A stretch of DNA of 64,000 nucleotides from Isoetes taiwanensis (lineage: Eukaryota > Streptophyta > Lycopodiopsida > Isoetales > Isoetaceae): positions 936,782-1,000,781 of the forward strand of contig JAJEKV010000012.1 in NCBI GenBank assembly GCA_021234155.1, given 5' to 3'. The position numbers were made by a program, and so were the translations under genes. The number at the start of each line of letters is the position of its first letter. Position 1 is the stretch's first letter. This document shows, piece after piece, positions 48,050 through 59,769 of the stretch. The notes below the pieces were generated by a model. It ran no database searches. It saw only the letters and a list, made by a program, of their open reading frames with translations, and was not told the DNA's origin.

Positions 48050-51000
48050 GGATCTAATCTCTACCCAACTACAAAGCCGGCCAGATGTCATCATATGATC
48101 GACATAAGTGGTCCATCCTCGTGAGACGGGAGTGGCTGCTTAAGAAATGCCGTGCTCTTGCATGAGGGAAATAACAGCGCTTAAAAAGAGGAGGGCTGCC
48201 ACTAGTATTATGCACACGCAACCCACAAGTAATCGGTTGTGTCTGGTCGCCTTCTCGGAGGGTAACCTAATGTGCTAAGGTTGTCCTAGAGTAGTAAGCA
48301 TAAACATCGCTGATAAAATGCTACCAGATACCCACATCGGGAGAATAATATCGATCTAGCCCAAATAACACACGCATGAGTACATAGCATAAAAGAGAAT
48401 GTCCCAAGATCAAAGATTTATAATATTATACCTTCCTCATACAACTAAGGTAAAAGCCTCGTAATTCCAATATCCGAATAATCTGCCATGGTCTCTAGCT
48501 TCGGAATTATATAGTTTCAACAAACTATGCATTATCCATAAAGATGTGGAATAGATGGCCTATTGATCAGCTCAAGGATCTCTCTCAGGCATCCTCCCAA
48601 GAAGCTTCATACAACTTCTCCATGCTTAAACTTATGTGATTATAAAGAAATAAAATGTAGGTTAATGTAAGAAGCATGTTACCGTTTTAGATTTCACTTA
48701 CTCCAATATCTAGCATTATAACAGGTTTTTTTGTGATTTTGTACGCTTTTTTTGGTATGGTTTTCTATGATTTTAAGTATTGTATTCTATTGGGCCATAC
48801 TTCAAAAGTAGTATTTCTAGAGGCGCTTTTTTAGAGCTGCTGATCTTTTTTGCTCAAATAATCTAACGCTCTTATTTTGACCCTTATTCATATGCATGAA
48901 ACCAAAAAGTTCTCTTCAAAAGTTCTTGCAGGTATTATCGATTCGCCCCCGTTGATCCATCTTCCTCCGGCCCCTCAGATTCAACAGCTTGTGGTATGCA
49001 AGATTCTTCTTTTTTGTTTGCTAACAACAGTTTTTGTTTTACCTTTGTTTGATCTTAATGCTAGATATTGTGCGCTGAGCATGGTTTAAGAGTCATTCAT
49101 AAGAAAATCCATTCTTCATTCTCAAGCCACAGTATATTCATGGCAGTATATTAAAACAATTCATGACCTGTTATTCGTTTTTGCTCTTTCATCTATCTTC
49201 TTCTTAAAACATTCTATAAAGTGTTTTCTTATTTGGTCTTTATTTTCATAATTCAAACTCGCAGTAAAATATTTAGCATGGTAAAGTGGAGATGGAGATG
49301 CATCTTGGGTGTGAATGTTTATGTTTATCTTCCTCAACTTTTCCTCTGCTTATCATTTGCCCCTAGAAAGAAATCGAGCTCCCCGGGAATATAAAGCCCG
49401 CCATAGCTGACCTATGCCGTGGCTAACTGAATCTCAATCCAAAGATTTTTCACCGCTGCTAACTGCCCTGAGCCCTTAATATCTAGCCCGCTATAGCCGT
49501 AATTTGCATGCCGTGGCCATTACTGGGGACAGCCGCTTTGCCTCGTGAATAAATACCGATACCGGGATTTGTCTTCATCCTATAGCTTTTAGGCTTTGTT
49601 TCCAAATCCTAAGAAGATAAAGTTTCGAATCGACCGCAGATTCACGCTCAAAAATCGGGATCCAAAGCAGGGGCTTTGATCATTGTGAAGATAGCATTTA
49701 CCCTCCAAAGGCAACAATTACGCGAAATCCGCCCGTCTCCGGCATGCGTACCGCATCATCGAATGATGAAACCCTGGTAACCCTATAATTCCAAAAAGTA
49801 AAAACATTATTTCCTTTATCTATTTTTGTTCTAAATTTGAAATGTCGCCTTCCTTTTACTATGTCTTGTCCTAAGGTCGATTCGTGTGTTCTTGGGCTCA
49901 TGGAGTTTATCGAATCTAGCTCGTTTGCAGTATGATTTGTATGCAGTCGCTTTAGTCGATTTTAATCCACCGGATGGCCCCGACCCTCTATGGCAACCCC
50001 CTATTGCATGCATGCGCTAGAAGAAAAAGAGCCCATAATTTGGATAATTTCGCCCCCATCGTGAGCAGTGTATCACAGCCGAGGCAATCCTGTGGTTGTA
50101 CAGAATGTGCCGTTCCTCCGTGCTAAGCCGGCAAGTTTGAGGCACACGACCATCTCGCTGTGGGCTGGCACAAGAAGGCAAAATTCTCCAATGTAAGGAG
50201 CTTAATTTCCTTGTGGAAGTTCGCTCTGGATTATGGATTGCAGGGAGCCTAAAGGTTAATGACCAGATAAGAGGGGAGATACAAGCAACAACGCACGAAG
50301 GTCAGTGGAGATGGGGCACCGCTTTGGATAAGGTCCACCTGCCAGTTGATGAAGACATGGGCGCAAGTACCCGGCCGACATGAAGGGCTAAGCCGCAGCC
50401 ATTGTAGGGCGTCACAAGCATGGCTGGTCTGGATAGGATGCTAAGGAAAAGGATGTGAAGCTGTGCGGGCGTGCTCCACCCTGATGAAGCAAAGGCGCAT
50501 ATGCAAGAGATAAAGCCGAAGATGCTCATATATAGAGAACCATATGGCCCATTTACAAGATGAGATGCAGATCAATGGAGGTGCAACGAGTCCTGAGTGC
50601 ACCACAAGCTGTCAGACTAGCACTCCCATACCGTGAGGGGCCGCAGGTGGCTCAGGAATCAGCGCGGGTACTTCGTGAGGAGCAAGACATCCGTGCACGC
50701 CACAACCTTTATTGTGTGGGGGATTGCCGAGGAGCAAGGCGAGGATTTGCTGTAGCTAATACCCCGGTACTTGCAAAGCCCAATTACGTGATTTGGCTAT
50801 CAAGAGTCCAATCAGTACGGACCGGCATGAGACTCCTGCCAGTTAAGTTTGCAGGCCTTGGATTGGGAGGTACCTTGCTGTTGCACCGCGAATGCCGCTT
50901 CCAAAGGCAATGCACCAGTATACCTCGATCTCGATCTCACGCCACCGCAAATAAATCTGAAAGAAGCCAAGAGCTGGTCAAGATAAGAGAGATTCGGAAG

Positions 51001-53160
51001 CCGAGGGGTCGTACGGGTTTGCTTAATGGCAAGATGAAGGTATATGTGCTCTCCTCGTCACACAGCTTGTGGAGTGATTCTTACCCAACAACAAGGCCGC
51101 AAGGCGTGCAGTGTACCAGGCATCAAAGCAAAGTGTGCCGTGGAGAGGCTATTGAGGCTTCCTTTCCAATCCGGGGCAAAGACATCCATCGTGATCCCGA
51201 GCAAGCGTCTGAAAGTTATTCCAACCACAAAGTAGCCGCCTCGTGACACTCGATGGGTCTACAAACAGCAATGCAAGATAGGGAAAGTGTCTTCGCAGAT
51301 TATTTCCCCTAATTGTAGGCTTCCTGCAGCGTATAAGCAAAGGCTTGAATGGGATCGCGATGACATGGGATATCGCTTTCCCGCAGGCGCGGGAGTATGA
51401 AGGGCATCGCATTGCCGTATTATCTGAGGATATCAAAGATTTTCACTTGCTAATGAGCTTCATGGCAGCATCACGGGTACGCATGGAGTGCTTTATACTT
51501 TTAGGAGATGCTCTTGAGTATACAAGATCACACTCGTAAGTCTCAATGGCTTTAACCGCCATATGTGGGTAATGGTATTAGAGGCCCGGTCATGTCCCGG
51601 CTTAGCTTTACATTCCCCATGCGCTCTGGTGCTCCCATCACTGTACATGATGCATACTGCATGTCCTCGTGATGCCCAGATGTCCGCATGTTTTGACATG
51701 GTAATTTGTAATGGTATGCGCCGATGGCCACACTCGTGTAAGCATTTGCAAAGGTGATATGATGGGGGGAGCTTAGTGTATTGGATTACCTCGCCGTAGC
51801 AAGACTTGACATGGTTAATTTCCATTGGCAATGCTACTGTGGATGAGGATAGCTTCATTGCATCACCACCCGCTTTTATGTCACGCTAAATTGGGAGCAC
51901 TCCAATAGTGGAGAGACCGCAAAGGGGGTGTGGAGGGTTACCATACATCCCACTAATGTAAGGTGACGGGGAGAATCAGTGGTTGGTGCGGAGTTACAGT
52001 GGATTTGATAGCTTCACACACCGTACATTGTGTGTATGGCCGCAGGGCGCTACGGTGCTCGGCCGGGGCTTCTTTGTGCTGAAGGGCCCTCCAAAGAGGG
52101 ACATACCGCTGCATTTTCCCCGGTGAACCCGTGGGTTTGATAAGCCGACAGGTTTCTAAAGAGCCAAATACGCTTGGTCATAGATTCCGGGCTACAAGCC
52201 CTCAAGTAAGACTATAAGCTCTTTCCCTAAAAGCTAAGAAGGGAGATACATGGCCTAAAACCCAGAGCTGCCTGTTTGATATACTCGGGCAGAGCCAAAA
52301 GCTTTTTGGGCGTAAGGTGTTATATCACCGTGGTTTGTGTGGTCGTAATGTAAGTGTGTATAAATGGATGTACCGCTGCGTGGAGTTATATGACCGTGAG
52401 CTAATGCCAGGTCCCGACGTAGGAGAGGTGCCGCACTCACGCTGAGGATGTCCAAATAGGTCTTCGTGCATCTCAAGTAATGGCAAGGCAAAGGAATTAC
52501 AGGCTGCGTGCCGAAGCCATTGAAATGGGGTGTCCTATCTCAGGTAGGCCCCTGAATGATCATTAACCGTGCTCTCGAAGCGAGGGCTCTCAGGAGTGGG
52601 ATGGTTAGTAAGGTTGTTCCTGCATAAAGTCGTAATACTTTATGAGCCGCGACCACCGATGATTATGGTAAGCTCGCTTTTGCAAAGCTCCCCAAGTGTG
52701 GTAGTGGTAAGAAACTCACTCAAGTGGGCCGAGGAGGCAAAAGTGTAATTGGGCCGCAGTTTACCTCACCTTACCTAATCGTAATTCATTCACTTTGAGA
52801 TGTTGGATGAGGTAGTCAAATGCCAGTCATGACTTGTATTGCCGCTGTAGATTCCTGCCACGCCAAGATCCTCGACCATCTAGCCCTCTATTAGAGATTC
52901 CAAATTCCTCAAGTAGGGGCGACAAGAAAAGGAAAACAAACCCCTTATCAAGATGATGATAATGTGATTTGATTAGCATTTATACATCTAAATTTCAAGT
53001 GACACGATTGTTCCTCGAGAATAACCAAAGGAAAAAAAAGAAGAAAAGAACAAAGAAGAAGAAATGCATAACAACGCAAAACTAAAGGCCCAAATGGTGG
53101 AGAGATGTATCCATAACAATAGGAATCAAAGCACAGATGTCATCTTACACAAATTTAATC
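48050..53160. other. GC-richer block of decayed coding-like sequence
   Basis: From about 49.4 to 52.9 kb the sequence is GC-rich with worn frames, as in the LINE copies, but I could not place a catalytic motif. The longest plus-strand frame (50,560-51,246, 228 codons) is basic and matches nothing I know. On the minus strand at 51,858-51,493 a frame contains MYSDGSTRAHGECKAK, which resembles the first motif of a LINE RNase H, but later motifs are missing. 48.05-49.4 kb is AT-rich and empty. Confidence 0.3.
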
Positions 53161-53167
53161 CAAACTT

Positions 53168-54056
53168 CCTCAGAGGGATACATGGAGTTTCTATAAGAGG
53201 TCATCGTGAGAAGAAAATTTTGATGTAGGAGCTGCATGTATATGAAGTCGTCGCATGGGGATGAGAGAATTCAAGAACACCGTGTCAAATTCTCATAATC
53301 AATGGACACCGAGAGATGATCAGTGACAACCAAACTGGCAGCAAGAGGAAAGTGAGCAGGGGCGTGCATATTTACACAAGGGAAGTCATGTAAAATGTAG
53401 CTATATGTTTCGCTCATTAATCCCAACCATCATGAATTCACCGAAAGACAGTCAGCCAGAGTATAGGCGTATGTATTACACTCATGTAATGTTGGCTCGA
53501 TGCTGCGCACACTTGTCTTCTCATGGTTCAAGATTTTGCTGTGAATCGAGCATGATAATTCCAGTATGTCAGATTCTATGTCATGGAATCACGACTTTCT
53601 TACCTGTAAACCTATAACTACCTCTCTTTCCATAGTTACATAAACTCGTGATGACCCAAAAGATCCCTTACCATCCCCGATGACCTATATATCGGAGATA
53701 TTCCTTGCGGTGTAATAGTTCTTTCTTTTGGTTTTGCGCGTAGAGTGTAGATAAGCTTTCTCATTGACAATGTTCAAATGGAGTTATTTATAGGAAGAAC
53801 TCATTTATTTAAACAATGGTTATTCTGAAGCAAACAGATCATCACTGTGATCATACATCTAAAGTACCCTATAAGACTTGAGCAGAAATGAATCATTGAC
53901 CCGGTGACTTTGACTAAAAATCAGGTTTAATTGCTACTTGAATTTTGGTTACTTTTCTTTTTCATTTGGTAAAACTTATCTATGAAGGTTACTAAACTAC
54001 TATGTAAGTATTTCTTAATTAATGAAAACTACTTGTACTCTCAAAAAAAAAAAAAA
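53168..54056 (+). mobile_element. 5'-truncated copy of the 3' part of element E
   Basis: The plus strand aligns with the minus strand of 10,323-9,765: GATGAGAGAATTCA then GAACACC, ATACACAAGGGAAGT, AACCATCATGAATTCAC, and CATCCC-GATGAC near the end, about three quarters identical by eye. From 53,940 it aligns with minus 7,455-7,336 (ACTACTATGTA, TTAATTAATGAAAA, TACTCTC) and ends in 14 A (54,043-54,056). Here the two parts are joined without copy B. The extra reading frame is recognisable (GDERIQEHRVKF, NHHEFTERQ, RRMYYTHVMLA) but broken. Similarity starts at GG(G)(A)TACATGG, just after the place where the ORF2 stop of element E lies. Confidence 0.8.
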
Positions 54057-54309
54057 GTTGATGTATTAAATATCTTTAGAGTTCTTTTATTGAGCATTAT
54101 CATGCAGATTAGCGTAAATGCAGCTGATCAAATCTAGATCACCTGTGACTTCAAGCCACCAAACTGAAAACAAGAGAGTCCATGGTGTCATAAAGATTAT
54201 CAAAGTAGCCAAGTAGATGGAACACCACAAAGCCACGGCAGAGCCAAAAAATAATGTGCAGGATTACTAAAGACACAAAGTCAGCATCGCTTTGAAGGTA
54301 TGTTAGTTA

Positions 54310-54835
54310 TTACGAAGGACTTGGAAAGCCCCATTTCAAAGGCAATACGTATAATGTCCTACCGCTAATTGATGAGAGAGAAAAGAAAGATATGCCATGT
54401 ATGAGGAGGAGAAATCAAGATGAGGTCCGCTTCAGACCTTCGTCCCTACTCAAAGTTCACATTTGCAAATTATCGCATGTCCAATCGTCAGAAGCCACCC
54501 CTCACATTCACAATCACAGAGATGATCAAGACAGAAAAATTTATCTCAAGACACAATGGGCTATACCACAATGGCCAAAACGTAGACCAAAGAAGAGTTG
54601 AAGCCGTATATGATCTAATGATGAACCCATTCCAAGAACCCGCGGAGAAAGTATCGTTGGTTCTGGGGGCCACCGAATAATGATCCGATTTTCCGGGCTT
54701 TTCAAGAGCCTCTCGAGAGCCATTTGGTTAATCCACCAAGATACTTTCGGACGAAAGCACCCGTACCAAGTAATGAAGATCCGTATCGCAAAATCACAGT
54801 TTATATCGCATACGTACTCCAAACACAATTGTAGT
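54310..54835 (+). pseudogene. Frameshifted coding relic, unidentified
   Basis: Three frames give protein-like sequence in series: YEGLGKPHFKGNTYNVLPLI and DEREKKDMPCMRRRNQDEV (about 54,315-54,430), LRPYSKFTFANYRMSNRQKP to MMNPFQEPAEKV (54,438-54,650), and RWFWGPPNNDPIFRAFQEPL to TVYIAYVLQTQL (54,653-54,835, stop TAG). The joins are single frameshifts near 54,435 and 54,652. The composition (many Asn, Pro, Arg and aromatic residues, few repeats) speaks for a real former protein. I cannot name the family. It starts about 250 bp after the poly(A) of the element E copy and may be unrelated to it. A captured gene or an old viral insertion are both possible; neither is shown. Confidence 0.45.
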
Positions 54836-54839
54836 TGGA

Positions 54840-55900
54840 GATTTGGGTGATAAATTCAAATTATGTCACCAACTGGAACTCATCTTTTTTGCAACAGAGT
54901 GACACTTGCTGTGTATTGAATAGAATACTATAGTAATTGTCATCTGTTTTAAATCTAGTATACAACATATTATTTCATTACGCTCTTTCATTTACCAATC
55001 TCATGAATTTGTTTTGTTAACATGCGTGCTATATAGCTCCCCAATGAATCACCTCCACGCGACATCCCTCGCCATTCCCAAGTAAGCAATAATGTGGAGT
55101 CCAAATTATCATATAGTACTCAGAAGTTTCCAACAGCTTGAACTTCAAGTTCCGCTTAGTTCCTCCGCCATCAAGACAAATCCACCATCTCCACATGGCG
55201 AGGACCCTATTGAATGCTAGCAAGCCTGTGATATTGATACATCACGATACATGCTATCGCTCTCCATGCAACAACCAGGAATTAATCGAATAACAATAGG
55301 GCAAATCAACCAAGTGATGTGGGTATCGTGATCTTGCTTCGCTATCCATTTTGAGTGCCTAAAATTGCTAATACTTTTGGTTGCCTTCAATGACTTAATA
55401 AATTTTAAATATGTTAAAGTTTAATGTAATTAAATTACATTATGCTATAATATTATAGTTACCGTGTTTCCATATTAGCTTTTTTTATTTGTTATATAAT
55501 GCTAGATATTACATATTGTATATATTGCCAGCATGTTTTGCATGTTTTACGTATACAAACCAAATACATAACTACCATTAATATTAATTAATGACAATCC
55601 ATTGGGTCCAAATACATTTAAATTAAAATCCCCTTAAAACCTCTTTAGTTCTCGTGCATATTCACATCGAGTAAGTGAATTTAAAAGTAACGAGAGCCCT
55701 TATAATTATATTTTGCACGCATAAAATCAACACCATATAGTATTTTGTTTGAAATCTTATATATTTCCTTTGCAAATCTTGTTATACAATATAGCAAATC
55801 TTGCACGTATTACCCCATAAACGAGGAACTCTGCCGCGACGTGGCATAGACTAAGGAATAAGGGGTGAATATGCCTATCCAACACTCAAGTGTCTTGAGT
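54840..55900. other. AT-rich spacer
   Basis: No genes or repeats were recognised. 55,380-55,800 is very AT-rich. Confidence 0.4.
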
Positions 55901-55907
55901 CACTCCC

Positions 55908-56350
55908 TGTAGGAATATGCACCTAAACCAAAGGGGGTTTCTGGTTGGGGCATCGAATTTTAAAATGTGTTGGACCCAATGGTTGTAAGCACTATCAGCA
56001 ATCTGTTAATGTTGCGGCTGGTTGTTATGTCCCTGTGAATACTCAAGTAATCTCTGGGCTCCTTAGTTCCCCAAATTTCAGACCACGATGGCATGAGATA
56101 GTGGCATCACTTAGATAAAACAAGAGTTCAGGCCAAGATGGCTCTTCTCACCATGGAACCCTCCGGTTTTAAGCATTTGACAATAAAATCTTTGAGCACC
56201 TTTCTGCTGTAGCACCTAGAAAAGCATCCATCTCAAGTAGGAGTAGGTCCCTACTAACCTATCTCATTCCTTGAATAATGACAACAAAATGTACTTGTAT
56301 ATATAAGCACATTGTTTATTGTACCTCTAGTTGCTAGAAATAAATTCCCA
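55908..56350 (+). repeat. LTR-like segment, copy 2
   Basis: It begins TGTAGGAATATGCACC, shares the exact 29-bp block with the 24.4-kb copy and then weaker similarity to about 56,030. Further on, TATATATAAGCACATTG at 56,298-56,314 could be an LTR TATA box. A TG start, a TATA box and dispersal fit a solo LTR, but I found no CA end, target-site duplication or second LTR. The right limit is a guess. Confidence 0.4.
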
Positions 56351-57900
56351 TATGATTGGCTAGAATTTGGTTACTAGTACCTCGTAGAGGGTCAAACAAC
56401 TGTGGGAAATTTTATCCAATGCTCAGCAAGATAATTCACTTCCTCCCTCCACTTTATACGCCACTTCTAATCTCTTGGAGGAGACCACGGTAAATTCTAC
56501 CCACCTCCAATATAATGGTCCTTATTTCAGTGGGACTAAGCAGTTCTATCGCATATTGAAGTATATATGCCGCAGCCCATGTAATATCATCAGATACTTT
56601 GCACTATGGTTTATTACAAAAATAGAAGTACAAGAATCAAAGCATATCCGGTAAAACTTGTGCATCAAGGCCTTTAATCCAAATGAGGCTACCTTTTTTT
56701 GTAAATGCCTTTCTTTAAAGAAGCCCCATATCCAGCTATGTGCAATAATTCCTTGCTATCCCCTTTAATCACTTCAATTTGTTGTTTCTTTCCCAAACCC
56801 ATGCACCTTTGTTGCCATGTCAAATGGGTACCCAAGAAAAACCGTGAGAAAAATATGAGTGCCAGGGTTTTTGGGCCACAAAACTGCACTCCATATATGG
56901 GAGGGGGTATTTTTCGGCCTCGGACCTATATATATATATATAAATGTAAATATATAGGTATACGTAAATATGAGGTATAAGAAATATGAGCAGATATTTT
57001 TCTAGAAAAATTTGCATATAAGTGGATAATTTCTAACCCTATGTGCACGACATGCCATATGACTTTACATTAGGTGCAACCCCCTGCATACGTACTTCTC
57101 AGCTTTCCTCTCAATGTGCCAATATTTCTTTATTATTTTTCTCTTTCGTGATCCAAATTCAGCAAGAACAAGGTTTTCTCTCTCTATCTTCGTTAAATGT
57201 TGCCAAAAGAGAATGAGCAACACATTTTTAAATGTGCATAGGATAAAGTAAATGTGGACAACCCAAGTCGTACCCAATACTCCAACCGTAAAAAATAGAT
57301 AACCTCTTCATTCCGTGAGGAGATTTTGCATTGGCATCCTTATAACCAATCAAGTAATCCACATCGAGTTCTTCCGCCACGACTAATCGATCCTTAGGTG
57401 TCCATAGTTTTTGCCTCAAGGTTTTATCGAGCCAGTGCAATATGGCCATCTCACAAGTATTTTATGCCCCATATATTTGCTTTTTTCATATCTTTTTACC
57501 TATAAGATGTTAAGTCCCACAAGATGGACATCCACATGCACCACTTTGTTTGTAGACCCGCAATGAGAAGGCCAAAAGAAGGCTACGAAAATCTACTGCT
57601 AAAATGTTTTTCCGCCTGGCCACGCATCAGAATCACTGAAAAAGTGTGAGCACCGCGGAGTTTGGTAACTTTTTTTGTTTCATGATTTTTTCTCAAATAT
57701 TCTTCCTTTTTATTCATTTTTTCCTCATACTTCATTCCTCTCTCCAAACAGAGGGGTTGCTCGGCCACAAGTAATAAGGGAGATTCCTGCATGCAGAATG
57801 GTAATTCTAATGTCCATTTGATCATAGATTCATTTGAGCACGTAGATTAGTAGAAAAGGCAGAGTAATAGGTTTTATTAGTCCCGTGCCTCCACAAAAGA
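56350..57900. other. Mostly unassigned AT-rich sequence
   Basis: The minus strand at 57,449-57,228 has an open frame with protein-like sequence (KDRLVVAEELDVDYLIGYKD) that I do not recognise. A (TA)n patch lies at 56,927-56,943. Nothing else stands out. Confidence 0.3.
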
Positions 57901-57912
57901 TGAGGATCATTC

Positions 57913-58203
57913 ATGGCTACCTACCTTACCAAGCCGGGTCCAAGGATCCATTGGAATCAGCGCGGCCACGCTGGGCCAAAGGCCCAAGAATGGGCAAAGC
58001 AGGCCCGCCAGCCAAAGCCCTGGTTCAGTACCAAGAGGCGCCGTATTAAGGGACGCCTCTCACACCGCCTCAAGCCACAAGTGATTTCAGCACTTCAGAG
58101 GCACCGCCAAAGATCTCAAGAATCGCCTCCTTCCGTGAGTCAAGCACCTAAATCACCAGAGGTGTTCATTGGGGCCAAAGGCCACACTCATATATATGAG
58201 TAG
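57913..58203 (+). CDS. Small basic protein frame, unidentified
   Basis: A 96-codon frame starts MATYLTKPGPRIHWNQRGHA and is very rich in Arg, Lys, His and Gln (KRRRIKGRLSHRLKPQV), ending HIYE and stop TAG. It begins exactly where the sequence turns GC-rich. No cysteine knuckle or membrane segment is present. It could be an ORF1-like nucleic-acid-binding remnant of the LINE copy downstream, or chance. It has no visible intron signals. Confidence 0.25.
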   Translation: MATYLTKPGPRIHWNQRGHAGPKAQEWAKQARQPKPWFSTKRRRIKGRLSHRLKPQVISALQRHRQRSQESPPSVSQAPKSPEVFIGAKGHTHIYE

Positions 58204-58799
58204 GCCATTACGAGTTTTAGATGAGTTTTGAGTCTGCTCGACTGCTTCTGCCATGAGCTCATGTATCATCATCATTGACACTGGCGAAGCTTTATCATTG
58301 TTGTCTCATTGTTCTTGTTTTTCCTCCTTTGTTTTCTTGCAAATCCCGCGGATATAGTCCTTATCCTCCTCGCGATCCAAGGGTCCTCCGGCTGTAGGGT
58401 CAGGTTTGCAGAGTTCCCGAACCTGCATCTCAAACATCACGCCACGCCGGTTCCGGGATTCATTTTCCTTTCTTTCTGCCGCTTAAGGGTTCGTCCAAAC
58501 TTCACGCCGTGAAGAACTCTTTTCCTGCATCTGCTGAGCGCCATCAAGGGAAGCCGTCATGCATATGTATGGATCTCATGGCGACATTGGAGGGAGGTCA
58601 CATCTCGGCCTAGGCCTGGGCCGGCGCCACCACCCCTCGTGTCATGTCTCATCCCAGTCAGCCAAGTGTGCAAAACATTGCCTACAAATTTCAACACCTT
58701 ATCATCATCGGGAGCCCTATCGCCTAACCTTCTCTAACCCATTGCACTCCGAACATGCTCTACATCCATCATTCTCCTTTCCGCTTTCATAAATCCACA

Positions 58800-59765
58800 T
58801 CATCTCCTACTGTGGACAGGTGGGATATCCACAAGTCTCTTTTTGTTCTCCCCTGTGAATTTCCTTTCCTACATTTCCACCGCTTCTTCCTATGACCCTT
58901 AGTGACTCAAAATCAATGATCGTGCACCTCCAAGATCTCCACCTCAAAGCTAAGAACCCTTCCATCCGGTCTTTCTGTGCACTCCTCGCCACCTCCACCC
59001 CATTCAATATAATCCCTATCCGGGCCCCCGCCCAGCCTAGCACTTTCACTCCTACCTTTCGTGACTTTTTAAGTCGACTTATCCAACCTTTATAAATACG
59101 AAGGCAAACCATTAGACCAAAGTGTTCGTGCCCACATGGGAAGAATCGAGGCCTGGCTGTCCTAAATGGTCATCATGCACAAACTTCAATCGGAATTCCA
59201 CATCTTTTCCACCACATCACAGGAGCTCTCACCAACAGCTTATGTCCAACAAAAGCCACTCAGAAACAAGATTTCATCAAATGAAACCGCTTCTTTTCAC
59301 ACTATGGAATCACTAGATGATGATCAACTTATCTCAAGCAACTCAATGATCTTCAACAGTTATCTACTGAGTCCGGGCCATGGATTTTGGCAGACGATTC
59401 TCACATCCTCGCCAAGAAACTCCAAGGAGTACCCACCGTAGCCGATCTTGGCTTGGTTTCTCCAAGGATCTCCTCCGCCTATCCGAACACTCCCATGACC
59501 TAACACCATACCAAGACTTTGGAGTGTGCTATCACCTTGCCAACCACTCACAATGTTTCTCCCGCATGCAGCTCTTCGTGAGCTCCCCTTCATTCCACCA
59601 GTCATGGTTCCACAGATCGGGTCAGCCCAACTCAACACCACTCAAGCAGCCGCTAATGATCCGCGCCATATCCGCAAATATCAAGGCCACACTTGGCAAA
59701 ATGAGTGCAACTCCACCAATGGCCCGCCTCATTGTAAAGAAGCTAACATGCGCGAATCATGACAC
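58800..59765 (+). pseudogene. Probable LINE endonuclease relic
   Basis: At 59,320-59,508 one plus-strand frame reads YLKQLNDLQQLSTESGPWIL, ADDSHILAKKLQGVP and LGLVSPRISSAYPNTPMT. LINE endonucleases have the order L..L....GPWILAGDFN, a gap, a VADLGL-type helix and then a TPMTW..N strand. The GDFN metal-binding motif is changed to DDSH here, so the enzyme would be inactive. Sequence from 58.8 kb has similar worn coding character, and no RT palm was recognised further right. Confidence 0.45.
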
Positions 59766-59769
59766 TAAG

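Noticed and set aside
50560-51246. 228-codon open frame, one of the longest in the window
   Set aside because: It lies in GC-rich decayed DNA with frames on both strands, and its peptide has no recognisable domain. I mention it as an unassigned stretch but do not call a gene.
51493-51858. YSDGSTRAHGE phrase suggesting LINE RNase H
   Set aside because: Only the first motif is present; the later catalytic residues could not be found in any frame.
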